NCBI RefSeq assembly: GCF_030272615.1
Contig: NC_081411.1
Span: 837,546,136 to 837,610,135, forward strand
Reading direction: 5' to 3'
Source of the DNA: Cryptomeria japonica
Taxonomy: Eukaryota > Streptophyta > Pinopsida > Cupressales > Cupressaceae
DNA: 64,000 nucleotides
In this document: piece after piece, positions 34,983 through 48,223 of the stretch
Layout: every line of letters begins with the position of its first letter
Numbering within the stretch: the stretch's first letter is position 1
The notes under the pieces: generated by a model
Seen by the model: the letters and a program-made list of their open reading frames with translations, nothing else
Told to the model about the DNA's origin: nothing
The model's database searches: none
Translations under genes and position numbers: made by a program

Positions 34983-35700
34983 CGAAAAGTGAGATAACAT
35001 ACTATCTCATGTTGAATTCTCTTATAATGATATAGTAAATAGAAGCACTGGTAAGTTACCCTTCCAAGTTGTGCATGGCATCCACCCAAGGGGTGTGTTG
35101 GAGTTAAGGGAACTACCTCAAGGAGAAGCCATTAGTGCATATGGAGAAACCTTTTCCACTGTCATAAAGGAGATACATGACCAAGTTAAATCTCACCTTC
35201 AACAATCTATAAAAAGGTATAAAGCTCATGCTGATAAGAAGAAGAGGGATGTCCATTTTGATGTGGGAGACTTGGTGTGGGTTCACTTGAAGAATAAAAG
35301 ACTTCCAAAAGGCAAATATACAAAGCTTATGCAAAGGAAGATTGGACCCTATCAAATCTTGAAAAAATATGGACAAAATGCTTATGAACTTCAACTCCCA
35401 CCTGATCTTGGTTTGTCACCAATTTTTAGTGTATGTGAATTGACTCTTTACAAATGTAGTGTTGATGCAGGAGAAGAAACCATTCAGGTTGTAGTAGATG
35501 ATGACATTCCCAAACATGAACCACCAAAGTTGCATAAAGTTTTGGACTTAGAGGTTGCAAAGAGGACAAGGAACAAAGTATACATGGAGTATTTGGTGGC
35601 TTGGTAGGGACAACTAGATTCTGAAGTAGTCTAGATGATAGAACAACAAATCAAAAAGCCATGGTGTAGACTTGCACACTCTCATCTTAAGTGGACTTGA
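34983..35700 (+). pseudogene. pol: Chr1 integrase C-terminus with chromodomain-like tail
   Basis: The frame picks up as DNILSHVEFSYNDIVNRSTG after TRG1, matching the family order after the integrase core. The GPY-type module (RKIGPYQILKKYGQNAYELQLP) and the SPIFSVCELTLYK segment follow. Near the end KVLDLEVAKRTRNKVYMEYL then VAW, stop, GQLDSEVVW-like text resembles the chromodomain core, where aromatic residues bind methylated histone tails to direct integration. Stops (35606 TAG, others) interrupt the tail. Ends at TGA 35698-35700. Confidence 0.82.
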
Positions 35701-35721
35701 GATTTCTTTTTTCGAGGAGTA

Positions 35722-36288
35722 TGGTGTAGGGGCACCCCTTCAACATGATCATTCAGGATCAAGGGAGGAAGGATAAGACCTTAAACATGTCTTAGGATGT
35801 TTTCCTTGGGTTTTAATCATACCTTTTGTGTTTGTAATAAAGGACCCCATCTTGTGAGCCAAACTCCTATTTTGGCATCTTGATAAGCCAATTAGGACTT
35901 TTCGACAAAAGGGGACTAAGTATGCTTAGGATAGTTTGTCCTAGTGATTTTAGGTGTTTTATATTCTTCTAGGGTGTTTAGAGGTGCTATTCTTGACCCA
36001 AGTCATTTGGGTGCAAGAAATGACATTTTTGACAACTTTATCAAAAGTTGTCATTAGTAACTTTTTGTGCAATTTTTGAATTCTTGTTGGTCTAAATCCT
36101 CCAATGGCACTAACCTCTTATTTTCAGTTGGGAGCAGTTGTAGAGGGATATAAACACCTTGAGGACACAATTCCCAAATAGGGATTGTACGGAGAATGAT
36201 TTTATGATTGCAAGCAATAAGAAATTCTGAGTTTTTCCTCCAAACTATGAGGTTTTGGCATGGGGTATGGAGTTATATGGATTGGGAC
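35722..36288 (+). repeat. Chr1 3' LTR, left part
   Basis: TGGTGTAGGGGC matches the 5' LTR start. It is broken off at GGGAC (36284-36288), the target duplication of Tat1, and continues at 57781. Bases 35701-35721 hold the end of the 3' UTR. Confidence 0.92.
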
Positions 36289-37389
36289 TGTATACACATA
36301 AAAAATTGGCTATGAGCAATTAAATAAATATTTCATATTTATTTAATAATTATTCTTTTACTAAATAGTTAATTTGAAAAGATTAATTTATTTAATTCAT
36401 TTTCATGTGTTTCTATTAATTAATATTTTATTAATTAATTCATCTATCACATTCTTCTAATTAATTAAATATCTAATATTTAATAGTTATTCTCCTATCC
36501 TATAGTCTCAAATATTAAATAATTTCTTAAATTATTTAATCTTTCTTATCCAACTCACCCTTCATCTCCACTTCATCTTCCCTTTGCCAACTCATCCATC
36601 ATGTGGCTAAGGAAATTAATAATTCTTAAATATTAATTCATCATTTATCTCCAACTTCCAAAATTTAATGAATATTGTGTACGTACACATATTTCATAAC
36701 CATTTCCTATATTCTCTCCAACACCCCCTACATCTTAGGAAGGATTTGAGTCCACTTGTCCTATCATGCCTAGATTTCCTCCAACCATCCCTAGATTCTC
36801 TTAGTCAGCAACCTAGTCAAGGTGAGATGAGTGACACTTGTCTTCTCCTTCCCCCTTTCTCTCAACCTTCACCTTTACTCACAACCATTCAAATCTGAAG
36901 ATCTAATCATGACCATTGATCTAAGCCACATCATTTTGTCCTCTCAAAGTCTATAAAATCAAGAGCTTCAGTTGAGAGAGAGTTAGACTTCAAGAGACTT
37001 CAAGTGCATTTTGTAAGCTAATCATATGCATCCATGAGTTTTAGTTTTGAAGCAAATATCAATAGCAATTATCATATATCATTTTAGCATAATCATGTAG
37101 TATTTGCATATCTTTGTATCAGGTAACTACAAGTTATCAGTCCATTCTTCATATGCCATCTTGGAAGCCATCAGTGCATTGTCTGAGAGAACACCATCTA
37201 CAACCAGGAACAGTGGAGTTAGGACACAATGAGACATAAATCATGAAGGTAAAAATAATGTTTTATTTTAATATGTATTTCAAGTAGTTTCATTGGTTGA
37301 GTTTGGATTTCCAGTAGCATTTCCATTTGTATTTTGTGAAACTAACTTGTTGCAGGTAGCATTCTAAGGATGAAATTCAAGTCGACACA
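36289..37389 (+). repeat. Tat1 5' LTR (1101 bp)
   Basis: TGTATACAC ... GTCGACACA. AT-rich 5' part with TTAATTAA words; TATAAAATC at 36952-36960 is a likely TATA box (matching copy at 57324). Contains one copy of the TTAAATATCTAATATTTAAT unit found three times in the 3' LTR. Confidence 0.92.
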
Positions 37390-37392
37390 TTT

Positions 37393-37410
37393 TGGCGCCC
37401 ACCGTGGGGC
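37393..37410 (+). promoter_or_regulatory. Tat1 primer-binding site
   Basis: TGGCGCCCACCGTGGGGC lies just after the LTR and is a well-known primer-site form of plant Ty3-gypsy elements. Confidence 0.9.
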
Positions 37411-39582
37411 TCATAAACCTCGCATATACTTTTAAAGATCTCACAAATAGTTAAAATAATGCATTTGTAATGCAGATTCATGCATGTGTGAATTCTAACA
37501 ACGCTTTTGTTTTGCAGGTTAGAGCATTTGCCTTCTAGGTTAGCGTATTTTCACTATAGGTTAGTGATTTTGTCTTAAAATCTATGCATTTGCATTACAA
37601 GTTCATGCATTTGTACCCTATGTTAGCGCATATGTCAAAGAAATCACACTTTTGTATCCATAAAGCAGCGCTTTTGTAGTCTAGGTTAGCACTTTTGAGC
37701 AAAAAGATAGCACATATGTTAGATTAGCACTTCTGTTTATAAAACTAACAAAATTTTCTTGCAGGTCTGAATGTCCAAGAAATCAGATTTTTCAGATTAC
37801 TGACATGCATGTGCAGGATGGCATTTAAGGTAAATTTTATGCATTTCATCATTTAGTTAATTAAAAATCTTCATTTGGGAAGTAATATATCATATCTTGT
37901 TCATCTAGTTTAACTAAGAGGATGAATTGACAACATGCAACTTGCATTTTAGTATTTTCTCCAAAATAAGTTGCACATAGACTTTTAAAAGGGCTAAAAT
38001 GAACACCATGCTTGTTGGAGCAACATCTCCAAATAGGACTTAGCCAGCAATTGCTTTGAAAAGGTTAAAAAGAACACTTGTATTTCGTGTCTCAAAAGTG
38101 GTAGGTATATGCTCTCCCTTTAATTGGGTGACCAAAAAGCCAAACCCACTCTTTTACGCTTTCTTTACTTTCAAGCAATTAAATCCTTTAGAGGGCCTGC
38201 CTTCCTGAGCTTCCTTGAGGGGGTCAATGAGAGGGGAACAACCTAAAATGGAAATGGGCTAATATCGAGTCCTTCCAATCCACTACAAATAAATCGTGTT
38301 TGTGACAAAAGTCCCAAACAACCTGTGCTGATAAGTTCATATCGACACTATGCTTCCCCATAAACCCTATGGAGTGTAACCTCTATAGGCTGGGAACCTT
38401 CTATATTTATAGAGCTGAAAGTGCCACATGTATGGCCACATGACTAGAAGCCTTTACTAAAAACCACTTGTACTAGTTACCAAAATCCTTCTAGTTGCTG
38501 GCGCAGGAGGTCAAACCTCTGAAGCGGCTCACATACATACGGTTCTTAGTAGAGATATAAAGTTTGCCATGGGGAGTTTTCATGGAAACTGGTGCTTGGC
38601 TCCCCTGAAGAGGTGAGTGTTGAGGGTGGAGCCAATGGGGTCAAGCATCTAAATATCAACTTTGAATAGCCTAGCCTTGGGGGAAACCCCACGTGAGATT
38701 CAACAATATTGTCTCAGCCTGCCATAAGGATTGTACTTGCTTGTGCATTTTATTTATTAGACACTATGTTTTCTATGTCTGTAACATGTTCCAAATGGTA
38801 AAAAATTGAAGAAAATTATCATCTACAAGTGAGCAAAAATCTAATAAATTACTGAAAAAGTTTGATTGAAAAGGGGAATACAAAAACTTTCCAACACTTG
38901 AAACACCAAATCAAATTATCAAAACATCAAATATCAAAATAATTCTTGAAGTAGGTTTTGTGTCTAAACTATCACATATTTTCAAACTAGCTCAAACAAC
39001 TAGGTCACTAATCCAACAGGTTATACCCAAAAGGTTCTATAAACATCAACATTCAATAAGCTATTGATTCAAACATCTTAAGTGCAAAAATCAATATCCT
39101 TGTCAAGTTTCTCATTGGGATAATCAAATCCTCTATCATGAAGCTTGATCAAACTATAATAGGCTCCTAATCTTGGATATATCTTTCCTATTTTGAACCT
39201 AGGTTATATCAAAACTAGAATCGCACCAACACTGGAATCAAACAAACTTGTGAATTACCAAATGCTTATATGAATTTTGAGTATCACCTTAAGAAAAAAA
39301 ATCTAGTTATAAAGCTACTCAAAAAAGGATAAGATTCTTGTATATCAATCATAAGATCTTATTGAAACATAGGACATTCCTACACCGTTTTCGTCACTAC
39401 CTATGTGGCTCTGGTACAGAATTTGGCGGTGAAACTCTACAAAGATGTGCCTTTCAACAAAGAGATGCTTTATCCCAATGAACAAACAATAGTGGTAAGA
39501 TCAACAAAGCATATCTTCCTAAACCAATAATCACCTATTGATTTTGTCCTTTGGAACTTTCAACAACTTTTGAAATAATCAC
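37411..39582 (+). other. Tat1 long untranslated leader
   Basis: About 2.2 kb with no convincing ORF. It holds the tandem repeat at 37490-37735 and a moderately GC-richer part (38000-38720). A leader this long is usual for Tat elements and may carry packaging or splicing signals, none of which I can identify. Confidence 0.7.
37490..37735 (+). repeat. Degenerate GTTAGCRCAWWTG repeat array in the Tat1 leader
   Basis: Words such as GGTTAGCGTATTTT, TGTTAGCGCATATGT, GGTTAGCACTTTTG and TTAGCACTTCTG recur at roughly 20-45 bp intervals. The inverse of the same word forms an array at 55790-56090. Confidence 0.7.
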
Positions 39583-40640
39583 ATGCCAGTTTGGACTAGA
39601 GCCCAACACGAGCAACTTAGAAAACAACAACAAATGGAGGAAGAAGATACTCTTGTATTCCACACTTTTGGTTTTACCATTGTTGATGAAGAAGCAGTCA
39701 ATAGCACCATTAGAGACCTTGAGAAAGATTTCAAATTTGATAGGCTAATGGAAAAATTGTTAGCAAAACAAAAAGAAAAATATCTCTTGATGTTGGCAAA
39801 ATCTGGAGCTAAACTGCCACAAGACTTTAACATAGAAAGATTGAAACAAGATGTGGAGGCAAGTAACACCCAAAACACAGATGATCCAAATAGCAAAGAT
39901 GTGAACAAAGAAAGTCATGAAGAAACAAGGAAAGTAAAGGATGACACAAGAAAAGAGCATAGTGATAAGAGAACTCACGAAGAAACAAGGAGAAACTATG
40001 TGGATAATCCATTGTCAAACCTTACTCAACAAATACAAAATATACAACAACAGATAGAAGACATGCAAAATGGGACAAGCTCCAAGAAATATTCATTAGA
40101 AGATATATGCCCATATCCTTTTGACAAAAATCTGAATATGATACCATTTTCGCAACATTGTGAGATTCCTAAATATGACAAATACGATGGAAAATTTGAT
40201 CCTCAAGATCACATTAGGGAGTTTTGTACTATGAGCATGGAATTTGCTCATGATGAAACTTACCTTATGCATCTTTTTCCTAGGAGTTTAAATGGACAAT
40301 CAATGGAGTGGTTTTCAACATTACCATCCGGAATCAAATCCTTTGAAGAACTTGTGAATAGGTTTATTTCACAATACTCCTACAATATAAGGAATAAAAT
40401 AACAATGCTAGATCTTTACAATGTTAAATAAAAGAATGGTGAATCCTTTATGATTTTCTTACAATGATGGAAACACATGTTTAATAGGTATCCCCGAGAT
40501 GTACCTGATCAAGAAAAAATGGATATATTCATTGATAATCTTATCAGTGAAATGAGTTATTGACTAAGGATGCAATGTCCTCCCTCTTTTGCCAAAATGA
40601 TCAAGAATGGTCTAAAAATAGAGAATGCAAAGGTAAAGAA
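39583..40640 (+). pseudogene. gag: Tat1 gag
   Basis: Starts MPVWTRAQHEQ. An N-terminal Glu/Gln-rich coiled region (to about residue 190) is followed by the Ty3 capsid domain: PKYDKYDGKFDPQDHIREF, AHDETYLMHLFPRSLNG, EWFSTLPSGIKSFEELVNRF. The frame stops at 40429-40431 (Gln codon position), and homology continues to about 40640 (FMIFLQ, RYPRDVPDQEKMDIF). No zinc knuckle is seen in the following text, where a (CAA)n run occurs. Confidence 0.87.
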
Positions 40641-40669
40641 ATGAGAACTAAAACTTTACAATAATTCAT

Positions 40670-40677
40670 ACAACAAT

Positions 40678-40706
<29 letters not shown>
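40670..40706 (+). repeat. (CAA)n microsatellite in Tat1 gag tail
   Basis: About 12 near-perfect ACA/CAA units, probably encoding an Asn or Gln run originally. Confidence 0.9.
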
Positions 40707-40708
<2 letters not shown>

Positions 40709-41042
40709 ACAAACCCAAGTTCTGGTCAAAGAATAGGAATGTCAGCAAAGTCAAATCCCAAGCAATAATAATCCAGAAAACAATAAAGCCAAGTCTTTTT
40801 TCTCCAATCCGCGGAGGAAATTCAGAAACATTGGAGAATCTTTGGAATCAGCTCTAAGAACTTTGTTTGCTAACAAATTGATTGTTTTTCCAGAAGCAAG
40901 AAGTTATGAATCAATAGTCAAGCCCAATTGGTGGAATGACAATCATTTTTTCAATTACCATCAGAATAAAGGACACCTAACAAATGATTGTTAGAGATTG
41001 AAACAACTTATCTAAGATCTAATCGATAATGGAACCATTATA

Positions 41043-42450
41043 GTGGATAGCCATAAGACAAACAAATCAAACCTGGCTTTCAAAACTCCACTTCCGAATT
41101 ATGACAAAGGTGAATCGTCCCAATTAAAAGATGACAAAGGAAAAACCAAGGTGAATTACACTTATACATATGATGATGTGGTAAATGTGATCATTGTTAA
41201 CAAAAATTCATCTTCAGAACCAATAAATGTTATCACGAGAAGCAAAGCAAAGGTTACCTTTCTAGGTATAGCAGAAGACCCAACACTTAATCCACAATAA
41301 TATAATTTAGTGGAGCAATTACAATGAATACCTGCTCAAATATCAATTTTTGAACTTCTCAAGGTTTCACCTATGCATAAGGAAATTTCGGAGAAAGCTT
41401 TAGTAGAAACAACAGTTCCAAAAGATTTGGATGTAGATCAATTCCAAAACATGGTAGGACACCTCATAGCTCCTCATTCCTTATCATTTTCTGAAAATGA
41501 TGATACATCCTCACAACATCCTCACAATGCTCCTTTACATGTTGAAGTCTCCATAAATAAAACTTGTGTCAAACATGTGCTCATAGATGGAGGAGCTGGC
41601 TTAAACATTTGTGCATTAAGTTTGATAAAAGGTTTGGGATATTCAGAGAATGCAGTAGACCCGAAAAAGAAAATAACCATCAAGGCTTATAATGAAGCAG
41701 AATGTTCTTCTAAAGGAACTGTTGTGCTACCAATAAGGATAGGACTTGTGGAAAAGGATACATTGTGTCAAGTCTTAGATTTGAACCTCTCTTACAAAAT
41801 TCTTCTAGGAAGGCCATGGATTCACAAGATGCAAGCAGCTCCTTCTACATATCATCAATGTGTGAAATTTCCTCATGAAGGAAAAGAAATCACTATAATT
41901 GCAGATTCCAGTCAATATTGCAATAATTTGAAGCCAACACAAGATACAAGAGTTCCACATAATAGAGAATTAGTATATCCTACCAAAGAAATTCAAGCAA
42001 ATTTATGGGAAACTTTTGAAGAAAAGCTCAAGTTAAATGATGAAGGAATGGGAAAATATTCTTTGCATAATTTTCCACTTTCCCCTAAGTCATATGGAAA
42101 GCCTACAGATATTCAATCAAAGCCATCAGAAAAATAAAAACATATCTTTAAAGGAACATTTGTTAGTGCTGGAACTCTTACAGAGGAAAGTGAAGGCAAA
42201 GACATTCTTGGTTGGTTATATAAGGATGAAGACAAAACTATAGCAACAACAACAGAAGTCAATATTCCCATAAAACAATATGGCAAAGGCTTTGAAATCA
42301 TGCAAAAGATGGGATATGAAGGAAAAGGACCAATTGGTAAGCAACATCAAGGTCTTTTAGAACCTATTTGTCCGCACTCACAATCCATAGAAGATAAATC
42401 TGGGCTGGGATATCTAAAGTCTAATCAAAAGCAACATAATTATCAATAAC
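41043..42450 (+). pseudogene. pol: Tat1 protease with G-patch domain
   Basis: Frame 3 contains the retropepsin-like domain: HVLIDGGAGLNICALS with the catalytic Asp near 41586, and KILLGRPWIH. The DGGA form replaces the common DSGS, as in some Tat elements. A stop at 42135-42137 is followed in the same frame by a G-patch motif at 42282-42369 (GFEIMQKMGYEGKGPIGK, QGLLEPI). G-patches bind RNA or RNA helicases and occur after protease in some retroelements. Homology fades after about 42450. Confidence 0.85.
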
Positions 42451-42598
42451 AAAAATGGAGAAAGAAATCAGTTTCTAAAGAAGAAAATTGACAAGAAAAG
42501 CTACATCAAGCGACCGAAACAGTAACCAATAAACAAAAGAAGCAAGAAGAACATGAAAAGAAAGAGGAGGAGATTATCATCCAAGGTGATGAAAAATC

Positions 42599-43831
42599 TT
42601 GTCAACAAGTTCTGAAAATACAAACAAAGACAAATCTGAACAAGATATTCCAGAAATAGTAAAAATAGAGATGACAGAAATCAGAGAACTTTTTGCACCA
42701 TACGACATTCTAGTATGGTATAGTGGAGTAATCTTAGATCAAGATTTAGAGACAGATTCCAATGAATATGAATGGGGTCCAGATGTCTTATCTACTACAT
42801 CAAGTAAGGAAAACAATGAAGATCAAGTAGCTATAATGAAAGAAGAGTTGTTTATTGTAGAACAAAAGATGAAGTTAGAAAGAAGACAAGAGAGAGTCAG
42901 AATTCAAAGAAAAGAGGCATATGAAAAAAGAAAAGGGAAAGACAAAGATAGAGAAGCAATGCCACAAGAAGCACAAACAAAGATCAGATGTGAAAGAACC
43001 ATAGAAGAATTAAGAGATAGTCAAGTTGGATTGACTATTAGTCCTCAAGAAGTTGAATTTGAAAGAAGACAAAATCTAGCAAAAGAATCCTCTTTATCAC
43101 ATACACAAGTATGTCAACTCCAAAATACAGATGACGTCAATCAAGAAGGAATTTGCAGTGTTAGAGATGTGCATGTGGACATAATCCATTCATTTAAGGG
43201 ACAAATGTTAGTTGAAGAACCACTTGAGTGTGAACTACACAATGCTAATATTAATTTTGTTAAGACTAATTTGGAAACACTTGGGAAAGACAATTCTCAA
43301 AAACATTTAAACAATACCTAGTCTATGCCAAACTATGATCATTATGTCATGAATGTTGAAACACCTAATGATGACAATGATTATGATTTACCCCTTCGTC
43401 ATCCTGAATTAATTGATTGGGATAATTTAGACAACCCCAAACTGAATGTCTTTTCCAATGATCATGATTTAGCCGTGTACCTTAATGTTGTTGAACCCAT
43501 CCCAACTAAGATATCTTCCATTGTAGAATCAAGTGATGTTTCTCATAGTCAAGATAATGCCAAATTTTCTAGTTGCAAAAGCAAAATAAAACAAGTTAAG
43601 GGACCTATTGTTGAAAACCATTTCATGGCAACATTAGATCAATCAAAAGAGAAAACAAAGGATATATCTGATGGTAAAAACCTCCTTGAGGCACTAGAAG
43701 ATGGAAAGTTTGACATTCTTCCTGCATATTTTCAAGAGAGATCTGCTATCCTGACAGAACCAACAAAAGTAGTAAACATTGATACATCAAATGATCCTAA
43801 AATACTTCATTTAGCTGCCTCGTTATTATAA
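42599..43831 (+). pseudogene. Tat1 protease-RT linker
   Basis: Two long open stretches in frame 2, separated by one stop (43319-43321), encode an acidic, Glu/Arg/Asp-rich polypeptide with a coiled-coil-like part (MKLERRQERVRIQRKEAYEK). It ends with the DGKFDILPAYFQERSA-type text that commonly precedes Tat RT. No enzyme motif. It is in the same frame as the first part of RT, so it is part of the polyprotein. Confidence 0.7.
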
Positions 43832-43849
43832 AGAGAGAAGAAAGAATGC

Positions 43850-45735
43850 ATGGAATTCTTTACGCAAAGACAAATAAATTTTGCTTGGTCTTATGCAGAT
43901 ATGCTAGGAATTAATCCTGATCTTATCATGCATCATCTCAATATGGATTTAAAAGAAAAACTTGTTAAGCAAAAGCTAAGAAAGATGCATCCGCACATTG
44001 CTCTTCTTGTAAAGATTGAGCTGAAGAAACTATTAGAAGTGGATTTCATAAGACCAGTTGCTTATCCAGAATGGGTTTCAAGTATTATACTAGTATCAAA
44101 ACAGACAAGAGCATAAGAGTCTGTATAGATTTTAGAGCCCTGAATAAAGCATGTCCAAAAGATGATTTATCGCTACCAAACATTGATATCATAGTGGACT
44201 TGTTAGTAGGACACAAGATGTTTTCATTAATGGATGGCTTCTCATGATATAATCAAATAAGAATAGCACTTGAAGATCAAGAGAAAACAACTTTCACCTA
44301 TGCATGGGGAACATATTGCTGGAATGTTATGCCATTTGGGCTTAAGAATGTAGGAGCGACTTATCAAAGGGCTATGACGACAATTTTCCATGATATGATG
44401 CACACATTTATGGAAGATTATGTTGATGACATACTTGCAAAATCTCACACAAGAAAAGAACATTTGAACATTTTAAGCAATATTTTTCACAGGTTGGAAA
44501 GATATCAATTGAGATTAAATCCAAAGAAATGTGCATTTGGGGTAACCTTTGGAAAGCTCCTTGGGTACATTATATCAGCTCGTGACATCGAAGTAGATCA
44601 TGGAAAAGTTAAAGCTATCATGGAGATGGAGTCACCTAAGAACATAAGTCAATTGCGATCTTTACAAGGAAGGTTGCAATCAATCAAGAGATTTGTTTCT
44701 CAGTTGGCCAATAGATGTCTTCCATTTACCCATCTTCTACATAAAAATGTTCCATTCAAATGGGATCTAAAATGTGAAGAAGCTTTCTTGCAAATAAAAG
44801 AATATCTTATGAGTCCTCCAGTACTGATATCACCAACCAAAGGGAAACCATTGTTACTCTATATCTTCGTAACAAGTGTATCATTAGGTGCTCTCCTAGG
44901 CCAACATGATGATGAAGGAAAACAAAGAGTAGTTTACTATATCAGTAGAATGCTTGTTGGCTATGAATTAAATTATTCCTCAATTGAAAAGATCTGTCTA
45001 GCAGTTGTATTTGCCACTCAGAAGCTATGACATTATATGTTGATTCATTCTGTGAAACTAATAGCAAAGATAGATCCTCTCAAATATTTGTTGAGCAAGT
45101 CAACATTGACAGGGAGAATAGCCAAATGGGTTATGATACTGAGTGAATTTGACATAGAATATGTTGACCAAAAATCTATCAAGGGACAAGTCATCACTGA
45201 CCAATTGGCTGATGCACCTTTACAAAATAACATGCCTTTGCATATTGAATTTCCTAATGCAGATATCTTGATAGTAAGTACAAAATTTTGGGAATTTTAC
45301 TTTGATGGCTCTTATACTCAATATGGATTAGGTGTAGGAATATTTTTCATCACACCTCAAGGACACACAATTCCAAAATCATATAGACTGTGATTTCCAT
45401 GCACCAATAATATTATAGAGTATGAAGCATTAGCTATAGGGCTCAAAATGGCCATTGAATAGAATGTCATAGAACTACACGTCTATGGTGATTCACAACT
45501 TGTCATTAATCAAATAAATGATGAATATCAAACAAAGGATGATAAGCTTATGCCATACAAACAACTAGTGGAGGAATTTAAAGGACACTTTAAAGAAATC
45601 ACATTCACCCAGATTCCTAGAAATGAGAATAAAGCAGCAAATACAATGGCTACAATAGCATCTCTCTTGGAAAATAAAGAGAATCAACAGCATTTCAAAT
45701 TTCTCGTGGAAGATATTGTTGTTCACCAAAAGTGA
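43850..45735 (+). pseudogene. pol: Tat1 RT, RNase H and second (archaeal-type) RNase H
   Basis: RT: LLEVDFIRPVAYPEWVSSII, a frameshift in an A-run near 44100, CIDFRALNKACPKDDLSLP, a TGA at 44245-44247 where the family has Gly, MPFGLKN, and YVDD at 44419-44430. The connected RNase H has YISRMLVGYELNYSSIEK. A second RNase H follows: FYFDGSYTQYGLGVGI (Asp near 45304), EYEALAIGLKMA (Glu near 45418) and VYGDSQLVI (Asp near 45490). Dual RNase H is a hallmark of Tat elements. Ends at 45733-45735, where Ins1 begins. Confidence 0.92.
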
Positions 45736-46889
45736 TAACCCAAGAACACCTGCAATCCTTCTATGAAATGGCCAGTTTCAGTCTACAAAACACATCAGGG
45801 CTTGGACAACATAACATAGGACCCTAATTGATCCTCCTGAACTTCAGGTTCTGCTAGACCTAGGGGGGGACACCCTTTGATGCTTTGAATACAACAATTA
45901 CAAACACACAACTGCATCAACTATAAGTAGATAGATCATTTCACAAGCTCAACAAGTTAGAAAACACTACAGATTGGCTAGATCTATACAAACAATAAGA
46001 TGAAATAGAGCTTGGAAAGAATGGAACACAAACCCCTAAACATAAAGGGAAATAGATTTATCTTTTAATTTGTATATTACTTTGAGAACATCCCCAAAAC
46101 TTGTGAGACCAGTGCCTTATCTAAGGGCAACAGAGTCATATATCAAACTGTAAATGATAGCATATACTGCAAACCCATCTTCATTATTAGTATCCCTGAA
46201 TTAATGCCTTACAAAAATGCATTACCCAGCTCATTCACAAAACCATTAGATATGCAAAAATGTATATCCCATTATCTATGATGTATTATAGAATCTAAAT
46301 TCCTCCTTGAAGAATACCTGCAACAATCACTACAACCTCCTTGAAATTGACAAACTTCAAACCTCCTCAAGGCCTTCAATTTGTAACAACAAGAAATACA
46401 TCCAGAGACGAATTCTGTGTGAAGTTATGCATGCCTTACATACACAAGAACCTGTAACAAAACATCTACAGCAAGAAAGAACTCTATTACTCAAGAGAAA
46501 AACCCTACCCTATACAATATTGAAGAGAACTTGGAATTGGAAGCCATCAAATATGGAGCATTTTTCCAAATTTCTGGAACCCTTGCAACTGAGAAGAATT
46601 GGGAATAAGAAGAAGAGGGGAAAAATAAAGTCTCTATATCACGCCACCATGTGTCCCTCTTTCTAATTGAATTTCATTCCCGACCAAACTGCTCCCAAAA
46701 TATCTGATCTTTGTCAAAATTGACTACATAATTGGATTTCTCACTTCGAGAGCTTTCTAGAAACATATAATACTTCATATTTTGGCAAAAAATTGAGCCC
46801 TGAGCGAATTAATTCCTCATGTGTGCACATCATTTAAATTTTCCATTTTTTTTAATACAGTCTGAACTATATGTTTAATATGCATTTAA

Positions 46890-47545
46890 CTTTGATTTTT
46901 GGCCCTTTTGTGCTCTGATGCTTTGTCACATGGCGGCCTCCGATTGGTTCACAGGGTCTACTGGGTGCCACCTCAACTGACACCTTATCACCACCACGTG
47001 TTTGCTTGCTTGTCTATCCACCTGTATGCCATGTGTGCACCACATCATCACCACCTAGGCGCCATTGGGATGGGACCTGCTTGTTGGACCTCTAACTAGA
47101 CCTGCCACCTAAGCGCCACCTAGCTTTCACCATTTCACAGACGGTATGTTTTGAGCAACTTTCCTTCGTGAAGTCACACGAGCCATCCAATCTCCAGAAC
47201 CTATAGGGTCTTTAACTCGCTGAGCTTTTCGCTATTTCGCCTTTCACCATTTCATAGCCTCTAACCGGTGAGCACCTTCGGCCTGCGAATCAATGCGCTT
47301 CATCGAATCCTCTGCAACCTGTTCATTGGTTAAGTTGACCCTTCTCTACAAAATTCACCCATCTGTCTCGGGAAGCATGCCTGTGTGTGGTCCACCTTTC
47401 GCCATCTGTCACCTCCTCCAGTCACCTTGGGGTCCATGCTCACATGTGTGGGGTCCACCTTGGGCGCTCAATAGGCACCATCCGTCAAAAGCCTTGATGG
47501 CTTTGACATATTAGATGTGTGTGCTTTTGGTTATAAATACCAAAA
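46890..47545. other. GC-richer non-coding block in Ins1
   Basis: The block has repeated GCGCCACCTA words, a G-box (CCACGTGT near 46995) and a TATA-like TTATAAATACC near 47531. Composition differs from surroundings. It could be a promoter carried with the insertion, or an LTR promoter; no ORF supports either. Confidence 0.4.
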
Positions 47546-48223
47546 GATCTCATTTCCCAACAAATGTGGGATAAAAGACTTTGCCCTAGAATGCATTTTC
47601 TAAAGGTTTTTAAAGGCGTTTTCTTCTAAGACTTGAATACACCTTCCTCACGTGATAGCCTGGATCTTTGGCATTTACCTTGCAGAATGCACTTTGCATT
47701 GGGAGGTTTTGAAGCACCTTGGAGGTTCTAATGCACACCACATGAACTGTTGTTTGTTTCATATTCCACGTAGAGGGAGAACAAGGAGAGACTCCATAGG
47801 ATGAAGAAATAGATCTACATAAGAGAAGCTAAATCATGGCCCATGCCATACGTGGGAGGAGGGATTAATTTCAAATGTTTGCATTTAATTCAGGAATTTC
47901 AACGCTGCCCTCTTCATCATTCATGCAGAAGGAAAAGATGATGATGGCAATGCAATTGGCACTATGCCTACCAAATGTAGTTTGTTGAAGGTCTTTATTA
48001 AACAACAAATGCCTTCCCAGCTGTTACACAGGGTGACATTTTGACTTGGCAACGTGCATTCTGAAAATTGCCATGCCTTTTCAATAGACCTACCAAAACA
48101 TAGGGTAGTACTCTAAAATGTAGAATTAAAGAGTCCACAATGATTACCACTGAAACATGGATAAAGTGAAAGCAACTCTTGTCAATGCTATAGGCCCTAG
48201 ACTTTTCAAACGTCTCTTTGCTC

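Noticed and set aside
46307-46666. 119-codon ORF in Ins1
   Set aside because: Low-complexity composition without recognisable domain; the minus strand reads better as an LTR-like leader.
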